Assembly (NCBI RefSeq): GCF_014654935.1
Contig: NZ_BNBF01000001.1
Location: 131,402-178,711 of the forward strand
DNA length: 47,310 nucleotides
Direction of reading: 5' to 3'
Source of the DNA: Streptomyces capoamus
Lineage (GTDB): Bacteria > Actinomycetota > Actinomycetes > Streptomycetales > Streptomycetaceae
Below, one piece after another: positions 1 through 9,664 of the stretch. The position numbers and the translations under genes are program-made. The first letter of the stretch is position 1, and every line of letters starts with the position of its first letter. Below the pieces are notes generated by a model. The model ran no database searches. It saw only the letters and a program-made list of their open reading frames with translations, and was not told where the DNA came from.

Positions 1-769
1 TTCCCCGGTAGACCGGGAACCGGCTCAGTCCGGTCGCGCGGGTCGCGTTGGCCACGTCCTCGCAGGTCGCCTGGGTGTCCAGGGCGATGACCTGGACGCG
101 GGGGGTCATCACGTTCTCGGCCGTGAGGTCGGCCAGGTTCAGCGTCCGCACGAACAGCTCGGCGGTGTCCGGCTCCAGGGCGCCCTGCTTGGCGGAGTGC
201 CGGGCGAGCGCGGCCAGCTCCTGCGGCCCGCGCGCGGAGGCCAGCTCCTCGGCGGGCTCGATGCCGAGCCGGCGGACGAAGCGGTTGGCAGTGTTGTTCA
301 GGTGGGTGATGAAGGGCCGGAAGACCGCGCTGAACCAGCGCTGGGCGCTGCCCACCCGCTTGGCCATGGCCAGCGGCGAGGAGATCGCCCAGTTCTTGGG
401 CACCAGCTCGCCGACGACCATCAGGAACACCGTCGACAGGGCCGTGCCCAGCACCAGCGCAACGGAACTCGCCGTGGTCCGGGACAGCCCCATGGCCGTG
501 AACGGCCCGGCGAGCAGCTTGGCGATCGACGGCTCGGCGAGCATGCCGACCACCAGGTTGGTCACGGTGATGCCCAGCTGGGCGCCGGAGAGCTGGAAGG
601 TCAGGTTCCGTACGGCCTTCAGGGCGCCCGCGGCGCCGCGCTCGCCGCGCGCGGCGGCCCGCTCCAGCTCGCCGCGTTCGACCGTGGTCAGCGAGAACTC
701 GGCCGCCACGAAGGCGCCGCAGGCCAGTGACAGCAGGATCGCCACCAGGAGGAGGAGCACTTCGGTCAT
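1..769 (-). CDS. CNNM/CBS-domain membrane protein (hemolysin C / TlyC family), 3' end cut by window edge
   Basis: The first 256 codons of a minus-strand gene that runs off the left edge. It begins with a hydrophobic segment (MTEVLLLLVAILLSL), followed by the DUF21/CNNM core: several membrane segments and the motif GELVPKNWAI at about residues 120-130. A soluble region ending in NVMTPR, typical of the start of the CBS pair, comes next. Family members are integral membrane proteins linked to divalent cation (Mg/Co) efflux and, in actinomycetes, often occur as tandem paralogues. The C-terminal CBS and CorC/HlyC domains lie outside the window. The ATG at 767-769 opens directly into the first membrane segment. 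Family assignment is firm; the transported ion is not. Confidence 0.85.
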   Translation of the reverse strand, partial: MTEVLLLLVAILLSLACGAFVAAEFSLTTVERGELERAAARGERGAAGALKAVRNLTFQLSGAQLGITVTNLVVGMLAEPSIAKLLAGPFTAMGLSRTTASSVALVLGTALSTVFLMVVGELVPKNWAISSPLAMAKRVGSAQRWFSAVFRPFITHLNNTANRFVRRLGIEPAEELASARGPQELAALARHSAKQGALEPDTAELFVRTLNLADLTAENVMTPRVQVIALDTQATCEDVANATRATGLSRFPVYRG

Positions 770-929
770 CGGGTCACCCCCTCCCATGATCGGACAGGGT
801 GGGGCACGACGCGCGATGTCGCGGACCGGGAGGCTCGCCCATGGGCGGACGCTCACAACCTTTCATAGAGGGCCGAGTGCTCCCTCCAGGGTAAAGGATG
901 GGCAAAGAAGTCCGGAGAGGGGTCCGGCC

Positions 930-1355
930 TCAGTCGGCCAGCGGCTTCACCCAGCGCCGCCACCGCTCCTCCGGTCCGTAGCCGGCCGCGCGCCAGGCGT
1001 GCTGCGCGCTCTCGTTGCGGACCAGCACCATCGCGTCCGCGCGCCGCCCGCCGAGCCGTACGAAGCGCTCCTCGGCGGCGGCCAGCAGCGCCGAGCCGAT
1101 GCCCCGCCGCCGCAGCCCCGGACGCACCGCGAGCCGGTACAGATGGCACCGCCAGCCGTCGAAGCCGGCGATCACCGTGCCCACCAGTTCACCGTCCAGC
1201 TCGGCCAGCAGGAGCGCCTCCGGGTCGCGGTCGACCAGCCGCCGCACACCGGCCAGGTCGTCACTGATGCTCGTCCCCTCGGCGGCCGTCCGCCAGAAGG
1301 CGAGGACGGAGTCGGCGTCCGCGGACACGGCGGCGCGTATACGAAGATCTGTCAT
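930..1355 (-). CDS. GNAT family N-acetyltransferase
   Basis: A 141-residue single-domain GNAT protein, the normal size for the fold. It starts MTDLRIRAA, has the beta-4 strand LYRLAVRPGLRRRGIGSALL (residues about 73-92), containing the acetyl-CoA pyrophosphate-binding R-R-x-G-I-G loop, and ends with the expected ESAQHAWRAAGYGPEERW region where a typical GNAT enzyme has its conserved aromatic. The substrate cannot be read from sequence. It stands alone: 160 nt from the upstream-strand CNNM gene and 180 nt from the ABC permease, all on the same strand. No promoter or operator was recognised. Confidence 0.85.
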   Translation of the reverse strand: MTDLRIRAAVSADADSVLAFWRTAAEGTSISDDLAGVRRLVDRDPEALLLAELDGELVGTVIAGFDGWRCHLYRLAVRPGLRRRGIGSALLAAAEERFVRLGGRRADAMVLVRNESAQHAWRAAGYGPEERWRRWVKPLAD

Positions 1356-1535
1356 CCCGTCATCGTGATCGACGCCGTCCGGGCGACGCCCGGAGTTCCG
1401 TCATGCGGACTTCTCGCGTCCCTCGGCATGCCCGCGCAGGTCGATCCGGACGCGCCCTCGTCTCTCCCCGCCGACGGGCGGGTCGACCCCGTCCGATGTC
1501 GTCACGCGCGCGCCGGCGTGATCGCCGGGGCTGGT

Positions 1536-4112
1536 TCACTCGTGGGCGATGGCCGCCAGCACGTTCATCCGGGATGCCCGCAGCGCCGGCAGCAGGGCCG
1601 CCACCACGCCCACCACCACCGAGCCGAGCACCACCGCGACGATCGTGCCCCAGGGGATCGCGAGCGCCGTCAGCCCGCGCAGGGCCAGCACCCGCTGCAT
1701 GCACACCCCCCACACGAGCCCCAGCCCCAGCCCCAGCACCGCCCCGAACACCGCGATCACCACCGACTCCAGCCGGATCATCCGGCGCACCTGCCGCCGC
1801 CCCAGCCCGATCGCCCGCAGCAGCCCGATCTCCCGGGTGCGCTCCACCACCGACAGGGCGAGGGTGTTCACCACGCCCAGGACGGCGATGACGATCGCCA
1901 GCCCGAGCAGCGCGTACACCAGGTACAGCAGCACGGCGATCTGGTCGTGGACCAGGTCCTTGTAATCGGCCTGGTCGCGCACCTGCACCTGCGGGAAGGA
2001 GCCCAGCGCCCGCTCCAGGCGGGGCCGCAGCCGCGCCGGGTCGGTGCCGGGGGCCGCGTTGACGTAGAGCGCCGCGTCCTGCCCGTCCGGCACGTACCTC
2101 TGCAGGGTCGGCAGACCGAGGAACAGGCCGCCCTCGGTGCCGAAGCCGTCGGCCGCGTCCTGGTCGGTCAGCGCACCGACGGTCAGCTCCGTCCGGCGCC
2201 CGCCCGGGAACTCGACCGGCAGCACACTGCCGATCCGCACCCCGTGCTCCTCGGCGTAGCCGGCGTCCAGGGCGAGGTGCCCGTCGGCCAGGGCGGCCGC
2301 CGAGCCGCCCCGCGCGTACGTGATGTGCGCGACGTCGTCGAGCCGCCGACCGTACCCGGCGGCGGTCGTCGTCACCCGCCTGCCGTCCGGCAGGCGCACC
2401 GCGATCGGCGTGCGCCGCTGCCGTACGACGAGTCCCACCCCGGGTGTCCCGGCGGCCCGGTCCGCGATCTGCCGTGTGAAGGGCAGGAAGTTGGCGTTCT
2501 GGACGACGAAGTCGGCGCCCAGCGTGCGGTCGATCTGCCGGTCGAACGACGCGGACATCGAGGCGCTCGCCACCGACATGCCGCCGACCAGGGCCAGGCC
2601 CACCATCAGCGCGGCGGCCGTGGCGCCGGTCCGGCGCGGATCGCGCAGCGCGTTGCGCCGGCTCATCCGGCCTACGGGGCCGAACAGCACGGGGAAGGCC
2701 GCGCCCAGCACCCGGATCACCGGCCGCACCAGCAGCGGACCGGCCACCACGGTCGCGATCAGCGTCAGCACCACACCGGCACCCAGGAGGGAGGCGGCCC
2801 GCGCGGTCCGCGTCGCCGTCGCGCAGCCGGCCAGCGCCGCCGCGCCGGCCGTCCCGACCACCGCACCGGCGATCGCCCGCGTCCTCAGCGGCCTGCCCGC
2901 ACCGGCCGTCTCGCCGACGCCGTCACTGGCCAGTGCCGCCATCGGCGAGACGGCCGCCGCGCGCCGCGCGGGCAGGTAAGCGGCCACGAAGGTCACGCCG
3001 AGGCCGACGACGTAGGCCGCGACCGGTGTCCCCCAGCCGATCACCATCTCCGCGGCCCTCAGGTGCATCCCGAACGCGCTCATCAGCCGGATCAGCCCGA
3101 ACGCCAGCCCTATGCCGGCGGCCAGCCCGAGCGTGGAGCCGACCAGCCCCAGCAGCAGCGCCTCGGTGAGCACCGAACGCCGTACCTGGCGGCGGTCCGC
3201 GCCCAGCGCCCGCAGCAGGCCCAGTTCCCGGGTGCGCTGGGCGATCAGCATGGAGAAGGTGTTGACGATCAGGAACACGCCGACCAGCAGGGCCACACCG
3301 GCGAACCCCAGCATCACGTACTTGACCACGTCGAGGAAGGTGCCCAGCGCGGCGGCGGCCGACCGGGCCTGTTCGCCGGCGGTCTTCACCTCGTAGGTCC
3401 GGGTACCGACCACCGCGCCGATCCGGCGCTTGAGTTCCGCGTCGGACACGCCCGGTGCCGCGTCCGCCGCGACGGCGGTCGCCCGCGCGGAGGAGCCGAG
3501 CAGTTCCCGGCCGGCCACCGCCGGGTCCAGGTAGAGCAGGGCCGCCCCCGGATTGGTCGTGGTGAAGGTGGCGATGCCGGCGACCCGGACCCGGAAGGCG
3601 CCCGGCTGTGCCTGCACGGTCAGCGTGTCCCCGATCCGGACGTGCCTGCGGCCGGCCGTGTCCGCGTCCAGCAGCGCCTCCCCGGCCCCGCGCGGCGCGT
3701 GACCCGACGTCAGCCGCACCGGGCTGCGGTCGGTGGCGTACCAGGCGGCGGCGACGGTAGGGGCGCCGGTGGTGGGGCCGACGGAGCGGTTGCGGCGGTC
3801 GACCACCACCACGTTGCGCACCGACACCTCCGCGCGGGCCGCCGCCACCCCGTCGACCCCGGCCACCCGGTCCCGCAGGGCGGCCGGCACGGTCTGCACC
3901 GCGCCGCTCGTCCGCGCCGACCGCAGGTCCTCCCGGGGCTGGACCGTCACATCGGCGGCGGTGGAGGCGAACAGCCGGTCGAAGGTACGGCTGACGGTGT
4001 CGGAGAAGATCAGGCTGCCCGCGACGAACGCCACGGACAGGATCACCGCCAGCGCGGACAGCGCCAGCCGTCCCTTGTGCGCGAGGAAGCTCCTCAAGGT
4101 TGCCTTGAGCAC
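1536..4112 (-). CDS. ABC transporter permease, MacB/FtsX type, duplicated FtsX domains
   Basis: This 858-residue membrane protein carries two copies of the MacB-periplasmic/FtsX module. The first membrane helix ([17 protein letters not shown]) is near residue 20. An extracytoplasmic domain leads to FtsX domain 1 at about 265-390, with the motif [21 protein letters not shown] second N-terminal helix follows near 500, and FtsX domain 2 at about 730-855 carries [20 protein letters not shown]. This layout is typical of actinobacterial exporters for lipids, peptides or antibiotics, with no stated substrate. The start is GTG at 4112; the ribosome-binding GAGGAGG lies in the last codons of the ATPase gene, 4 nt upstream, so the two genes are translationally coupled. 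Confidence 0.93.
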   Translation of the reverse strand: MLKATLRSFLAHKGRLALSALAVILSVAFVAGSLIFSDTVSRTFDRLFASTAADVTVQPREDLRSARTSGAVQTVPAALRDRVAGVDGVAAARAEVSVRNVVVVDRRNRSVGPTTGAPTVAAAWYATDRSPVRLTSGHAPRGAGEALLDADTAGRRHVRIGDTLTVQAQPGAFRVRVAGIATFTTTNPGAALLYLDPAVAGRELLGSSARATAVAADAAPGVSDAELKRRIGAVVGTRTYEVKTAGEQARSAAAALGTFLDVVKYVMLGFAGVALLVGVFLIVNTFSMLIAQRTRELGLLRALGADRRQVRRSVLTEALLLGLVGSTLGLAAGIGLAFGLIRLMSAFGMHLRAAEMVIGWGTPVAAYVVGLGVTFVAAYLPARRAAAVSPMAALASDGVGETAGAGRPLRTRAIAGAVVGTAGAAALAGCATATRTARAASLLGAGVVLTLIATVVAGPLLVRPVIRVLGAAFPVLFGPVGRMSRRNALRDPRRTGATAAALMVGLALVGGMSVASASMSASFDRQIDRTLGADFVVQNANFLPFTRQIADRAAGTPGVGLVVRQRRTPIAVRLPDGRRVTTTAAGYGRRLDDVAHITYARGGSAAALADGHLALDAGYAEEHGVRIGSVLPVEFPGGRRTELTVGALTDQDAADGFGTEGGLFLGLPTLQRYVPDGQDAALYVNAAPGTDPARLRPRLERALGSFPQVQVRDQADYKDLVHDQIAVLLYLVYALLGLAIVIAVLGVVNTLALSVVERTREIGLLRAIGLGRRQVRRMIRLESVVIAVFGAVLGLGLGLVWGVCMQRVLALRGLTALAIPWGTIVAVVLGSVVVGVVAALLPALRASRMNVLAAIAHE

Positions 4113-4116
4113 CGGA

Positions 4117-4959
4117 TCAGTCCTCCTCGGCGGTGCGCCCGGCGCCGGGCCGGCGCCGGACCGGGACGCTCCCGGGCTCCCGCGGGCCGCCGGCCGGAAG
4201 GACGCGCATGCGCTCCAGCACGGCCTCGGCCGTCGGTTCGGGCATCTCGTCCACGATCCGTCCGTCGGCGAGGAAGAGCACCAGATCGGAGTGGGCGGCG
4301 GCCCCCGGGTCGTGCGTCACCATGACGACGGTCTGGCCGAGGTCGTCCACGGCACCGCGCAGGAAGGCCAGTACCTCCCGGCCGGTCCGCGAGTCCAGGT
4401 TGCCGGTCGGCTCGTCGGCGAGGACCAGCTCCGGGCGGGAGGCCAGGGCCCGCGCGCAGGCGACGCGCTGCTGCTGGCCGCCGGAGAGCTGGGCCGGGCG
4501 GTGCGCGAGGCGGGGACGCAGCCCGAGCGTGTCGACGACCTGGTCCAGCCACCGCGCGTCGGGCCGCCGGCCGGCGATGTCCATCGGCAGGGTGATGTTC
4601 TCGGCCGCGGTCAGTGTCGGGACGAGGTTGAACGACTGGAACACGAACCCGATCCGGTCCCGCCGCAGCCGGGTCAGCTCCCGCTCCCGCAGCCCCGTGA
4701 TCTCTGTGCCGCCGAGCCACACCCGGCCGGCGGAGACGGTGTCGAGACCCGCGAGGCAGTGCATGAGGGTGGACTTCCCGGAGCCCGAGGGTCCCATCAC
4801 GGCGGTGAACCGGCCCCGCGCGATGTCCACGTCCACCGCGTCCAGCGCGAGCACGGCCGTCTCGCCGGAGCCGTACGCCTTGGTCAGCCCGCGTGCCCGG
4901 GCCGCGGTCCCGCCGCCCGGCGTACGCCCGGGTGCGTGCTGCGCCGCAGGTGTGGACAA
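4117..4959 (-). CDS. ABC transporter ATP-binding protein, MacB/LolD family
   Basis: A 280-residue nucleotide-binding subunit with Walker [10 protein letters not shown] (about 56-64), Q-loop VFQSFNLVP, signature LSGGQQQR, Walker [13 protein letters not shown] and the switch histidine in VTHD. All catalytic residues are present. The [11 protein letters not shown] region is typical of the MacB/LolD subfamily that pairs with FtsX permeases, which agrees with the permease 4 nt downstream. The C-terminal 45 residues are a Pro/Arg-rich tail. The start chosen is TTG at 4957-4959, preceded by GGGAGG at good spacing. The pair is probably an exporter or extraction machine; the substrate is unknown. The 276 nt upstream (4960-5236) hold no recognisable gene and probably the promoter. 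Confidence 0.93.
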   Translation of the reverse strand: MSTPAAQHAPGRTPGGGTAARARGLTKAYGSGETAVLALDAVDVDIARGRFTAVMGPSGSGKSTLMHCLAGLDTVSAGRVWLGGTEITGLRERELTRLRRDRIGFVFQSFNLVPTLTAAENITLPMDIAGRRPDARWLDQVVDTLGLRPRLAHRPAQLSGGQQQRVACARALASRPELVLADEPTGNLDSRTGREVLAFLRGAVDDLGQTVVMVTHDPGAAAHSDLVLFLADGRIVDEMPEPTAEAVLERMRVLPAGGPREPGSVPVRRRPGAGRTAEED

Positions 4960-5236
4960 GACTGCCTCCCCGTCACCGGACCGGAACCGCCTCCGCGGGC
5001 GGACACACGGCCGCGTCCGCCCCGGACGGCCGCCCGGCTACCGCGCCGCCCGTGGCGTACCGCCCGTACCGGGCGAGCGTAGGGGACACGGGGGCCGGGC
5101 GCAGCGTATGTGCGCGCCGTTGCCGGCGGTGGCGGGGCGGAGCCGTGTTTCGTTCGCGGGCTCACGTCCGCGCGCGTGCCGAGCCCCGCATCGGGTGACG
5201 GCCGTCCCGCAGGAGCGGAGCGAGGAGGGCGGCCGG

Positions 5237-5929
5237 TCAGCGGGGGTCCGGCTCGTCCGGGCGCCAGGCGACGCCGAGCGAGCAGTACGACGTCGGCAGC
5301 GCCGGGCCCTTGTCCGGCAGCAGCACCCGCCGGTGCGGGCCGAGGCGGAACCCGGCGGCGCGCAACGCGGTGACCGGCTCCCGGGACAGGTGGCAGCCGC
5401 CGTTCAGGACCGGCCACAGGGTGCGGTCCAGGGTCTGCTGGGTCAGCCCCATCACCCGGCCGCCACCCCGCCCGTGCTCGAAGAACCGCACCTCGCCGCC
5501 GGGCCGCAGCACCCGTCGTACCTCGCCGAGCGCCCGCTCGACGTCCCGCACGCTGCACAGGACCAGCGACAGCACGGCCGCGTCGAACGCCTCGCTCTTG
5601 ACGGGCAGGGCCTCCGCCGCCCCCGGCACCACGTCGACCGGCACCTCGGCGCGCAGCGCGGCCTCCAGCGCGAGGTGCCTCAGCCGCGGCTCCGGTTCGA
5701 TCGCGACGACCTCCGCCACCGTGCCCGGATAGTGCCCGAAGTTGAGCCCGTTGCCCGCGCCGACCTCGATCACCCGGCCGGACAGCCCGGCGAGCAGCCG
5801 CTCCCGCACCCCGGCCATCCCGAACCGGGACTCGGCGCCCACGCTGATCCGGGCGTAGTAGCGGGCGAACAGCGGATGGTGGACGGGACCGCGCGCGACC
5901 CGGCCGGAACGGGTGGACAGCAGCCGCAT
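5237..5929 (-). CDS. class I SAM-dependent methyltransferase
   Basis: A 230-residue protein of the UbiE/COQ5-like class I methyltransferase type. The SAM-binding motif I is [15 protein letters not shown] at about residue 53, motif II is [12 protein letters not shown], and the post-motif region [15 protein letters not shown] and [13 protein letters not shown] is typical of small lipid or quinone methyltransferases. The substrate is not evident. The ORF stays open upstream to 6232, but that extension runs through a repeat element; the ATG at 5929 is preceded by a good GGGAGG ribosome site and is the natural start of the fold. The element's CTAG end lies only 25 nt upstream of this start, so the promoter may lie in or beyond the inserted sequence. 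Confidence 0.85.
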   Translation of the reverse strand: MRLLSTRSGRVARGPVHHPLFARYYARISVGAESRFGMAGVRERLLAGLSGRVIEVGAGNGLNFGHYPGTVAEVVAIEPEPRLRHLALEAALRAEVPVDVVPGAAEALPVKSEAFDAAVLSLVLCSVRDVERALGEVRRVLRPGGEVRFFEHGRGGGRVMGLTQQTLDRTLWPVLNGGCHLSREPVTALRAAGFRLGPHRRVLLPDKGPALPTSYCSLGVAWRPDEPDPR

Positions 5930-5954
5930 GGCAACCTCCCTGGACAGCACGGCC

Positions 5955-6144
5955 CTAGGGCGGTCTTTCGTATCACCCCGGGGCCGCGGGGCTCGGCACG
6001 CACGTCCGCCGCGTTGTCGTCGGTCGCCGACGCTCCGCGTCGACTCCCTCCTCCGCCTTGCGGCCGCACGCACCGAGCCCCGCTCACCGGCACCGACAAG
6101 GCACCGCCGATCCGAGTCGGGCCGATCCGAAAGACACGCCCTAG
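5955..6144. mobile_element. MITE-like element flanked by CTAG
   Basis: A 190-bp block bounded by the tetranucleotide CTAG at 5955-5958 and 6141-6144, as expected for a target duplication. Just inside are imperfect terminal inverted repeats: GGCGGTCTTTCG at 5959-5970 and the reverse complement of GGCGTGTCTTTCGG at the right end, differing by one inserted T. A second, nested inverted pair of 11 bp lies inside (5986-5996 with 6073-6083). No ORF of transposase type is present. CTAG duplications and short terminal repeats of this sort are known for non-autonomous elements mobilised by IS5-type transposases. I recall similar sequences scattered in Streptomyces genomes, but no search was run. Confidence 0.7.
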
Positions 6145-6301
6145 GAAAAGTGTCCCCCGCGACACGCCCGCGCATCCCCGCCGAACCCTCCTTCGGCCGG
6201 CGGTGTCCCGGCCGCGGTCCCGGCAGGCTCACCCGGCACGGGCGCCCGTCGACCCACCGGAGTCCCGGCAGGCGGCGGACGCACGCCGTGCCGGCCGGCG
6301 G

Positions 6302-7018
6302 TCACGGCGTCTGCCGCACCCGGAACGCCTCCGCGTCCCACGTGCCGTCCAGCCGGGGAGCCAGCCAGCCCGGTGCCGCCGTGCGGAACTCCGCGGGCGG
6401 CAGCGCCCCGGCCCCGGAGGGCAGCGCCCCCAGCAGCGGGGCGCCGGCGACCTCCGGCAGCTCGGCCACGTTGCAACGGGTGGCCAGGTCGGGGGTGTCG
6501 GGCCAGCTGCCGATCACCAACCCGGCGAACCCCAGCCCCTGGCGCCGCAGTTCCCGGGCCGTCAGCTCCGTGACGTTGAGCGTGCCCAGCCCGGCCTGCA
6601 CCACGACCAGCACCGGCGCGTCCAGCAGCCGGGCCACGTCGGCCAGCGTCCCGCCCGCCGCGTCGAACCGGACGAGCAGTCCGCCCGCCCCCTCGACCAG
6701 CACCAGATCGTGCTCGGCGGCCAGCTTGGCGGCCCGCTCGGCCACCTCCTGCGGGTGCACCGGCGCCATCCCGGCCCGCCGCGCCGCCGTACCCGGCGCC
6801 AAGGGCTCGGGGAAGCGCGCGATCTCGGCGGCCGTGACCGGACCGGCGAGCCGCGCGACCTCGTCGGCGTCCCCGCGTTCGTCCGGCCCCACGCCCGTCT
6901 GGGCGGCCTTCAGCACGGCCACCGAACGCCCGGCCGCCAGCGCCGCAGTGGCGACGGCGGCCGTGGTGACGGTCTTGCCGATCTCCGTGCCCGTCCCCGT
7001 GATCACCAGTACCGGCAT
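6302..7018 (-). CDS. bioD: dethiobiotin synthase
   Basis: A 238-residue ATP-dependent enzyme that closes the ureido ring of dethiobiotin from 7,8-diaminopelargonate and CO2. It opens [19 protein letters not shown], the modified P-loop of BioD, and has the conserved LKAAQTGV substrate segment and [14 protein letters not shown]. The ATG at 7016-7018 is 1 nt after the bioA stop codon, so the gene is coupled to bioA as last gene of bioB-bioA-bioD. Length matches the family. The 157 nt between its stop and the MITE-like element hold only GC-rich sequence without a clear terminator. Confidence 0.95.
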   Translation of the reverse strand: MPVLVITGTGTEIGKTVTTAAVATAALAAGRSVAVLKAAQTGVGPDERGDADEVARLAGPVTAAEIARFPEPLAPGTAARRAGMAPVHPQEVAERAAKLAAEHDLVLVEGAGGLLVRFDAAGGTLADVARLLDAPVLVVVQAGLGTLNVTELTARELRRQGLGFAGLVIGSWPDTPDLATRCNVAELPEVAGAPLLGALPSGAGALPPAEFRTAAPGWLAPRLDGTWDAEAFRVRQTP

Positions 7019-7019
7019 G

Positions 7020-8300
7020 TCATCCCTCCAGCGCCGCGGCGCACACCGCGCGCGCGATCCGTGCCACGTCCTCGTCCGAGGTGACGTACGGCGGCATCGT
7101 GTAGACCAGGTCGCGGAAGGGGCGCAGCCACACACCCTCCCGTACGGCGGCTTCGGTCGCGGCCCGCATGTCCACCGGGTGGTCGAGCTGGACCACTCCG
7201 ATGGCCCCCAGCACGCGCACGTCGCGCACCCCGGCGAGTTCGCGCGCCGGCGCCAGGCCCTCTTCCAGGCCCGTCTCGATCCGTTTAACCTCGGCGCGCC
7301 AGTCCTGCCCGAGCAACAGTTCGAGGGAGGCGCAGGCCACGGCCGCCGCCAGCGGGTTGCCCATGAACGTGGGGCCGTGCGCGAGCACCGGGACGTCGCC
7401 CCGCGAGATGCCGTCGGCGACCCGCGCGGTGCACAAGGTGGCCGCCATCGTCAGGTAGCCGCCGGTCAGCGCCTTGCCCACGCACATCACGTCCGGGCTG
7501 ACGGCCGCGTGCTCCGCCGCGAACAGCGCGCCGGTGCGGCCGAAACCGGTGGCGATCTCGTCGAACACCAGCAGCACGTCGTGCGCGTCGCACGCCTCGC
7601 GCAGGACCCGCAGGTACGCGGGGGAGTGGAAGCGCATGCCGCCGGCCCCCTGCACCACCGGCTCCACGATCACCGCGGCCAGCTCGTCCGCGTGCCGCCC
7701 GACCATCTCGCGCAGGTGCTCCGCGTACGACTCCTCGTACGCGGCGGGCGGCGCGTCCGCGAACAGCTGGCGCGGCAGCACGCCGGACCACAGCTCGTGC
7801 ATCCCGCCCTCGGGGTCGCACACCGACATCGGCTGCCAGGTGTCGCCGTGGTAGCCGCCCCGCCAGGTCAACAGCCGCCGCTTCTCCGGCCGGCCGAGTG
7901 AACGCCAGTACTGCAGGCACATCTTCACGGCGACCTCGACCGACACCGATCCCGAGTCGGCCAGGAACACGTGCTCCAGCCCGTCGGGCGACATGTCGAC
8001 AAGGAGCTTCGCGAGCCGGACGGCGGGCTCGTGCGTGAGCCCGCCGAACATGACGTGGCTCATCCGGCCCAGCTGTGCGCGCACGGCCTCGTCGAGCACC
8101 GGGTGGCGGTAGCCGTGGATGGCCGACCACCACGACGACATGCCGTCGACGAGTTCGCCGGAGCCGTCCGCCAGCCGCAGCCGGACCCCGCTCGCCGACT
8201 CCACGACGAGCGGTTCCGCGCGCCCGGGCATCGGACCGTACGGATGCCACACGTGCCGTCGGTCCAGCTCCAGCAGCTCCGGCACGTCCAGGTCAGGCAT
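7020..8300 (-). CDS. bioA: adenosylmethionine-8-amino-7-oxononanoate aminotransferase (DAPA synthase)
   Basis: A 426-residue class III PLP aminotransferase that converts 7-keto-8-aminopelargonate to 7,8-diaminopelargonate with SAM as amino donor. BioA hallmarks are visible: the N-terminal [55 protein letters not shown] and the PLP lysine in [13 protein letters not shown]. The tandem Trp pair and SAM-specific N-terminus separate it from ornithine and GABA aminotransferases, such as the rocD-like paralogue at 28.8-30.1 kb. The start at 8298-8300 overlaps the bioB stop by 8 nt; a longer reading is possible but would add a low-complexity stretch that belongs to bioB. Confidence 0.96.
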   Translation of the reverse strand: MPDLDVPELLELDRRHVWHPYGPMPGRAEPLVVESASGVRLRLADGSGELVDGMSSWWSAIHGYRHPVLDEAVRAQLGRMSHVMFGGLTHEPAVRLAKLLVDMSPDGLEHVFLADSGSVSVEVAVKMCLQYWRSLGRPEKRRLLTWRGGYHGDTWQPMSVCDPEGGMHELWSGVLPRQLFADAPPAAYEESYAEHLREMVGRHADELAAVIVEPVVQGAGGMRFHSPAYLRVLREACDAHDVLLVFDEIATGFGRTGALFAAEHAAVSPDVMCVGKALTGGYLTMAATLCTARVADGISRGDVPVLAHGPTFMGNPLAAAVACASLELLLGQDWRAEVKRIETGLEEGLAPARELAGVRDVRVLGAIGVVQLDHPVDMRAATEAAVREGVWLRPFRDLVYTMPPYVTSDEDVARIARAVCAAALEG

Positions 8301-9516
8301 TGGGCGCGAGGTCCGTTCCGGCGCCCCGGCGGCGGACCGCGACCAGATCGGCGCGCGGTTCGGCGGCCGTGGCGACGGCGGCCGTACCGCAGACGCCGCC
8401 CGCACCCTCGTGCGACCCGCAGCCGCCGCCCTCGTGCGCCCCGCAGCCCGCCCCGGCGTCGGACCCGCAGCCCGCCCCGGCGTGGGACCCGCAGCCGCCC
8501 CCGGCGGCCGCCGCCCGGTGCTCCGGCAGCGTCACCTCGCCGGCGCCCTCCACCTCGAAGCCGGCGTCCGCGATCATCTCCAGGTCGGCCTTGCCGGCCT
8601 GGCCCTCGCTGGTCAGGTAGTCGCCGAGGAAGATGGAGTTGGCCAGGTGCAGCGCCAGCGGCTGCATCGTGCGCAGGTGGACCTCGCGCCCGCCCGCGAT
8701 GCGGACCTCCACGTCCGGGCAGACGAACCGGACCATCGCCAGGATTCGCAGGCAGCGCTGCGGGGTGAGGTTCCACTCCTTGGCCAGCGGGGTGCCCTCG
8801 AACGGGATCAGGAAGTTCACCGGAACCGAGTCCGGGTCCAGTTCCCGCAGCGAGAAGACCACGTCGACGAGGTCCTCGTCGGTCTCGCCCATGCCGGCGA
8901 TCAGACCCGAGCAGGCGGACAGGCCGGCCGCGTGCGCCTTCTGCACCGTGTCCACCCGGTCGGCGTACGTGTGGGTGGTCGTGATGTCCCCGTACGTGCC
9001 CTCGGACGTGTTGAGGTTGTGGTTGTAGGCGTCCGCGCCGGCCTCGCGCAGCCGTTCGGCCTGGCCGTCGGAGAGCAGGCCGAGACAGGCGCACACCTCG
9101 ACGCCGTCGTTCTGCTCCTTGATCGCCTTGATGGTCTGCGAGACCCGGTCCACGTCCCGGTCCGTCGGGCCGCGCCCGCTGGCCACCAGGCAGACCCGCT
9201 TGGCGCCCCCGGCGAGACCCGCGGCGGCGGCCTGGGAGGCCTCGTCCGGCTTGAGCCAGGTGTACTTCAGGATGTCGGCCTTGGAGCCGAGCCGCTGGGA
9301 GCAGTAGGAGCAGTCCTCCGGGCACAGGCCCGACTTGAGGTTGACCAGATAGTTGAGTTTCACCCGGCGCCCGAACCAGTGCCGGCGCACCTTGCCGGCC
9401 GCGGCCACCACGTCGAGCAGGTCGTCATCGGAGGTGGCCAGCACGGCGAGCGCTTCCTCGCGGGTCGGCAGCTCGCGCCGAAGCCCCTTGTCCACCAGCG
9501 TGTTCAGCAGGTCCAT
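8293..9516 (-). CDS. bioB: biotin synthase with Cys/His-rich repeat tail
   Basis: A 407-residue radical-SAM enzyme that inserts sulfur into dethiobiotin. The radical cluster motif is [10 protein letters not shown] (about residues 63-72), giving C-x3-C-x2-[16 protein letters not shown] and [15 protein letters not shown] follow in the usual BioB order. The canonical enzyme ends near residue 335. A tail of about 70 residues follows, with four octapeptide-like units GCG[S/A][H/D][A/E]G[A/G] that contain five Cys and three His in all. The start is the ATG at 9514-9516, giving [11 protein letters not shown]. The gene is first in the bioB-bioA-bioD operon, divergent from bioF. Confidence 0.96.
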   Translation of the reverse strand: MDLLNTLVDKGLRRELPTREEALAVLATSDDDLLDVVAAAGKVRRHWFGRRVKLNYLVNLKSGLCPEDCSYCSQRLGSKADILKYTWLKPDEASQAAAAGLAGGAKRVCLVASGRGPTDRDVDRVSQTIKAIKEQNDGVEVCACLGLLSDGQAERLREAGADAYNHNLNTSEGTYGDITTTHTYADRVDTVQKAHAAGLSACSGLIAGMGETDEDLVDVVFSLRELDPDSVPVNFLIPFEGTPLAKEWNLTPQRCLRILAMVRFVCPDVEVRIAGGREVHLRTMQPLALHLANSIFLGDYLTSEGQAGKADLEMIADAGFEVEGAGEVTLPEHRAAAAGGGCGSHAGAGCGSDAGAGCGAHEGGGCGSHEGAGGVCGTAAVATAAEPRADLVAVRRRGAGTDLAPNA

Positions 9517-9584
9517 GAGGCCTGATCCTGTCCTACGCGACCGCCCCGGGCCAAGGAGACTTCGCACAACAGAGCCGGTTCACC

Positions 9585-9602
9585 GTGTGGGTATTGCCAC
9601 AC
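9585..9602. promoter_or_regulatory. palindrome in the bioB/bioF divergent promoter
   Basis: The 148-nt gap between the divergent bioB and bioF starts contains a perfect inverted repeat, GTGTGG - 6 nt - CCACAC. Its midpoint is about 75 nt from each start codon, which suits control of both transcripts by one repressor. It does not match the BioQ-type operator I remember (TGAAC...GTTCA) or the BirA operator. A repressor is therefore inferred only from symmetry and position. Confidence 0.5.
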
Positions 9603-9664
9603 ACTGGGTGGCTGGTCGTCCCGCTAAGGTCTGTCCGCTACCTACAAAAAGCACCGGAGGACCC

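Noticed and set aside
48..4325. 1425-codon open frame on the plus strand
   Set aside because: It is the GC-rich antisense shadow of the CNNM, GNAT and ABC-transporter genes; low-complexity Arg/Pro/Gln-rich translation without domains, and the opposite strand carries clear families.
5930..6232. N-terminal extension of the methyltransferase
   Set aside because: It would be translated from the MITE-like element and lacks a ribosome site; ATG 5929 has GGGAGG and starts the fold.
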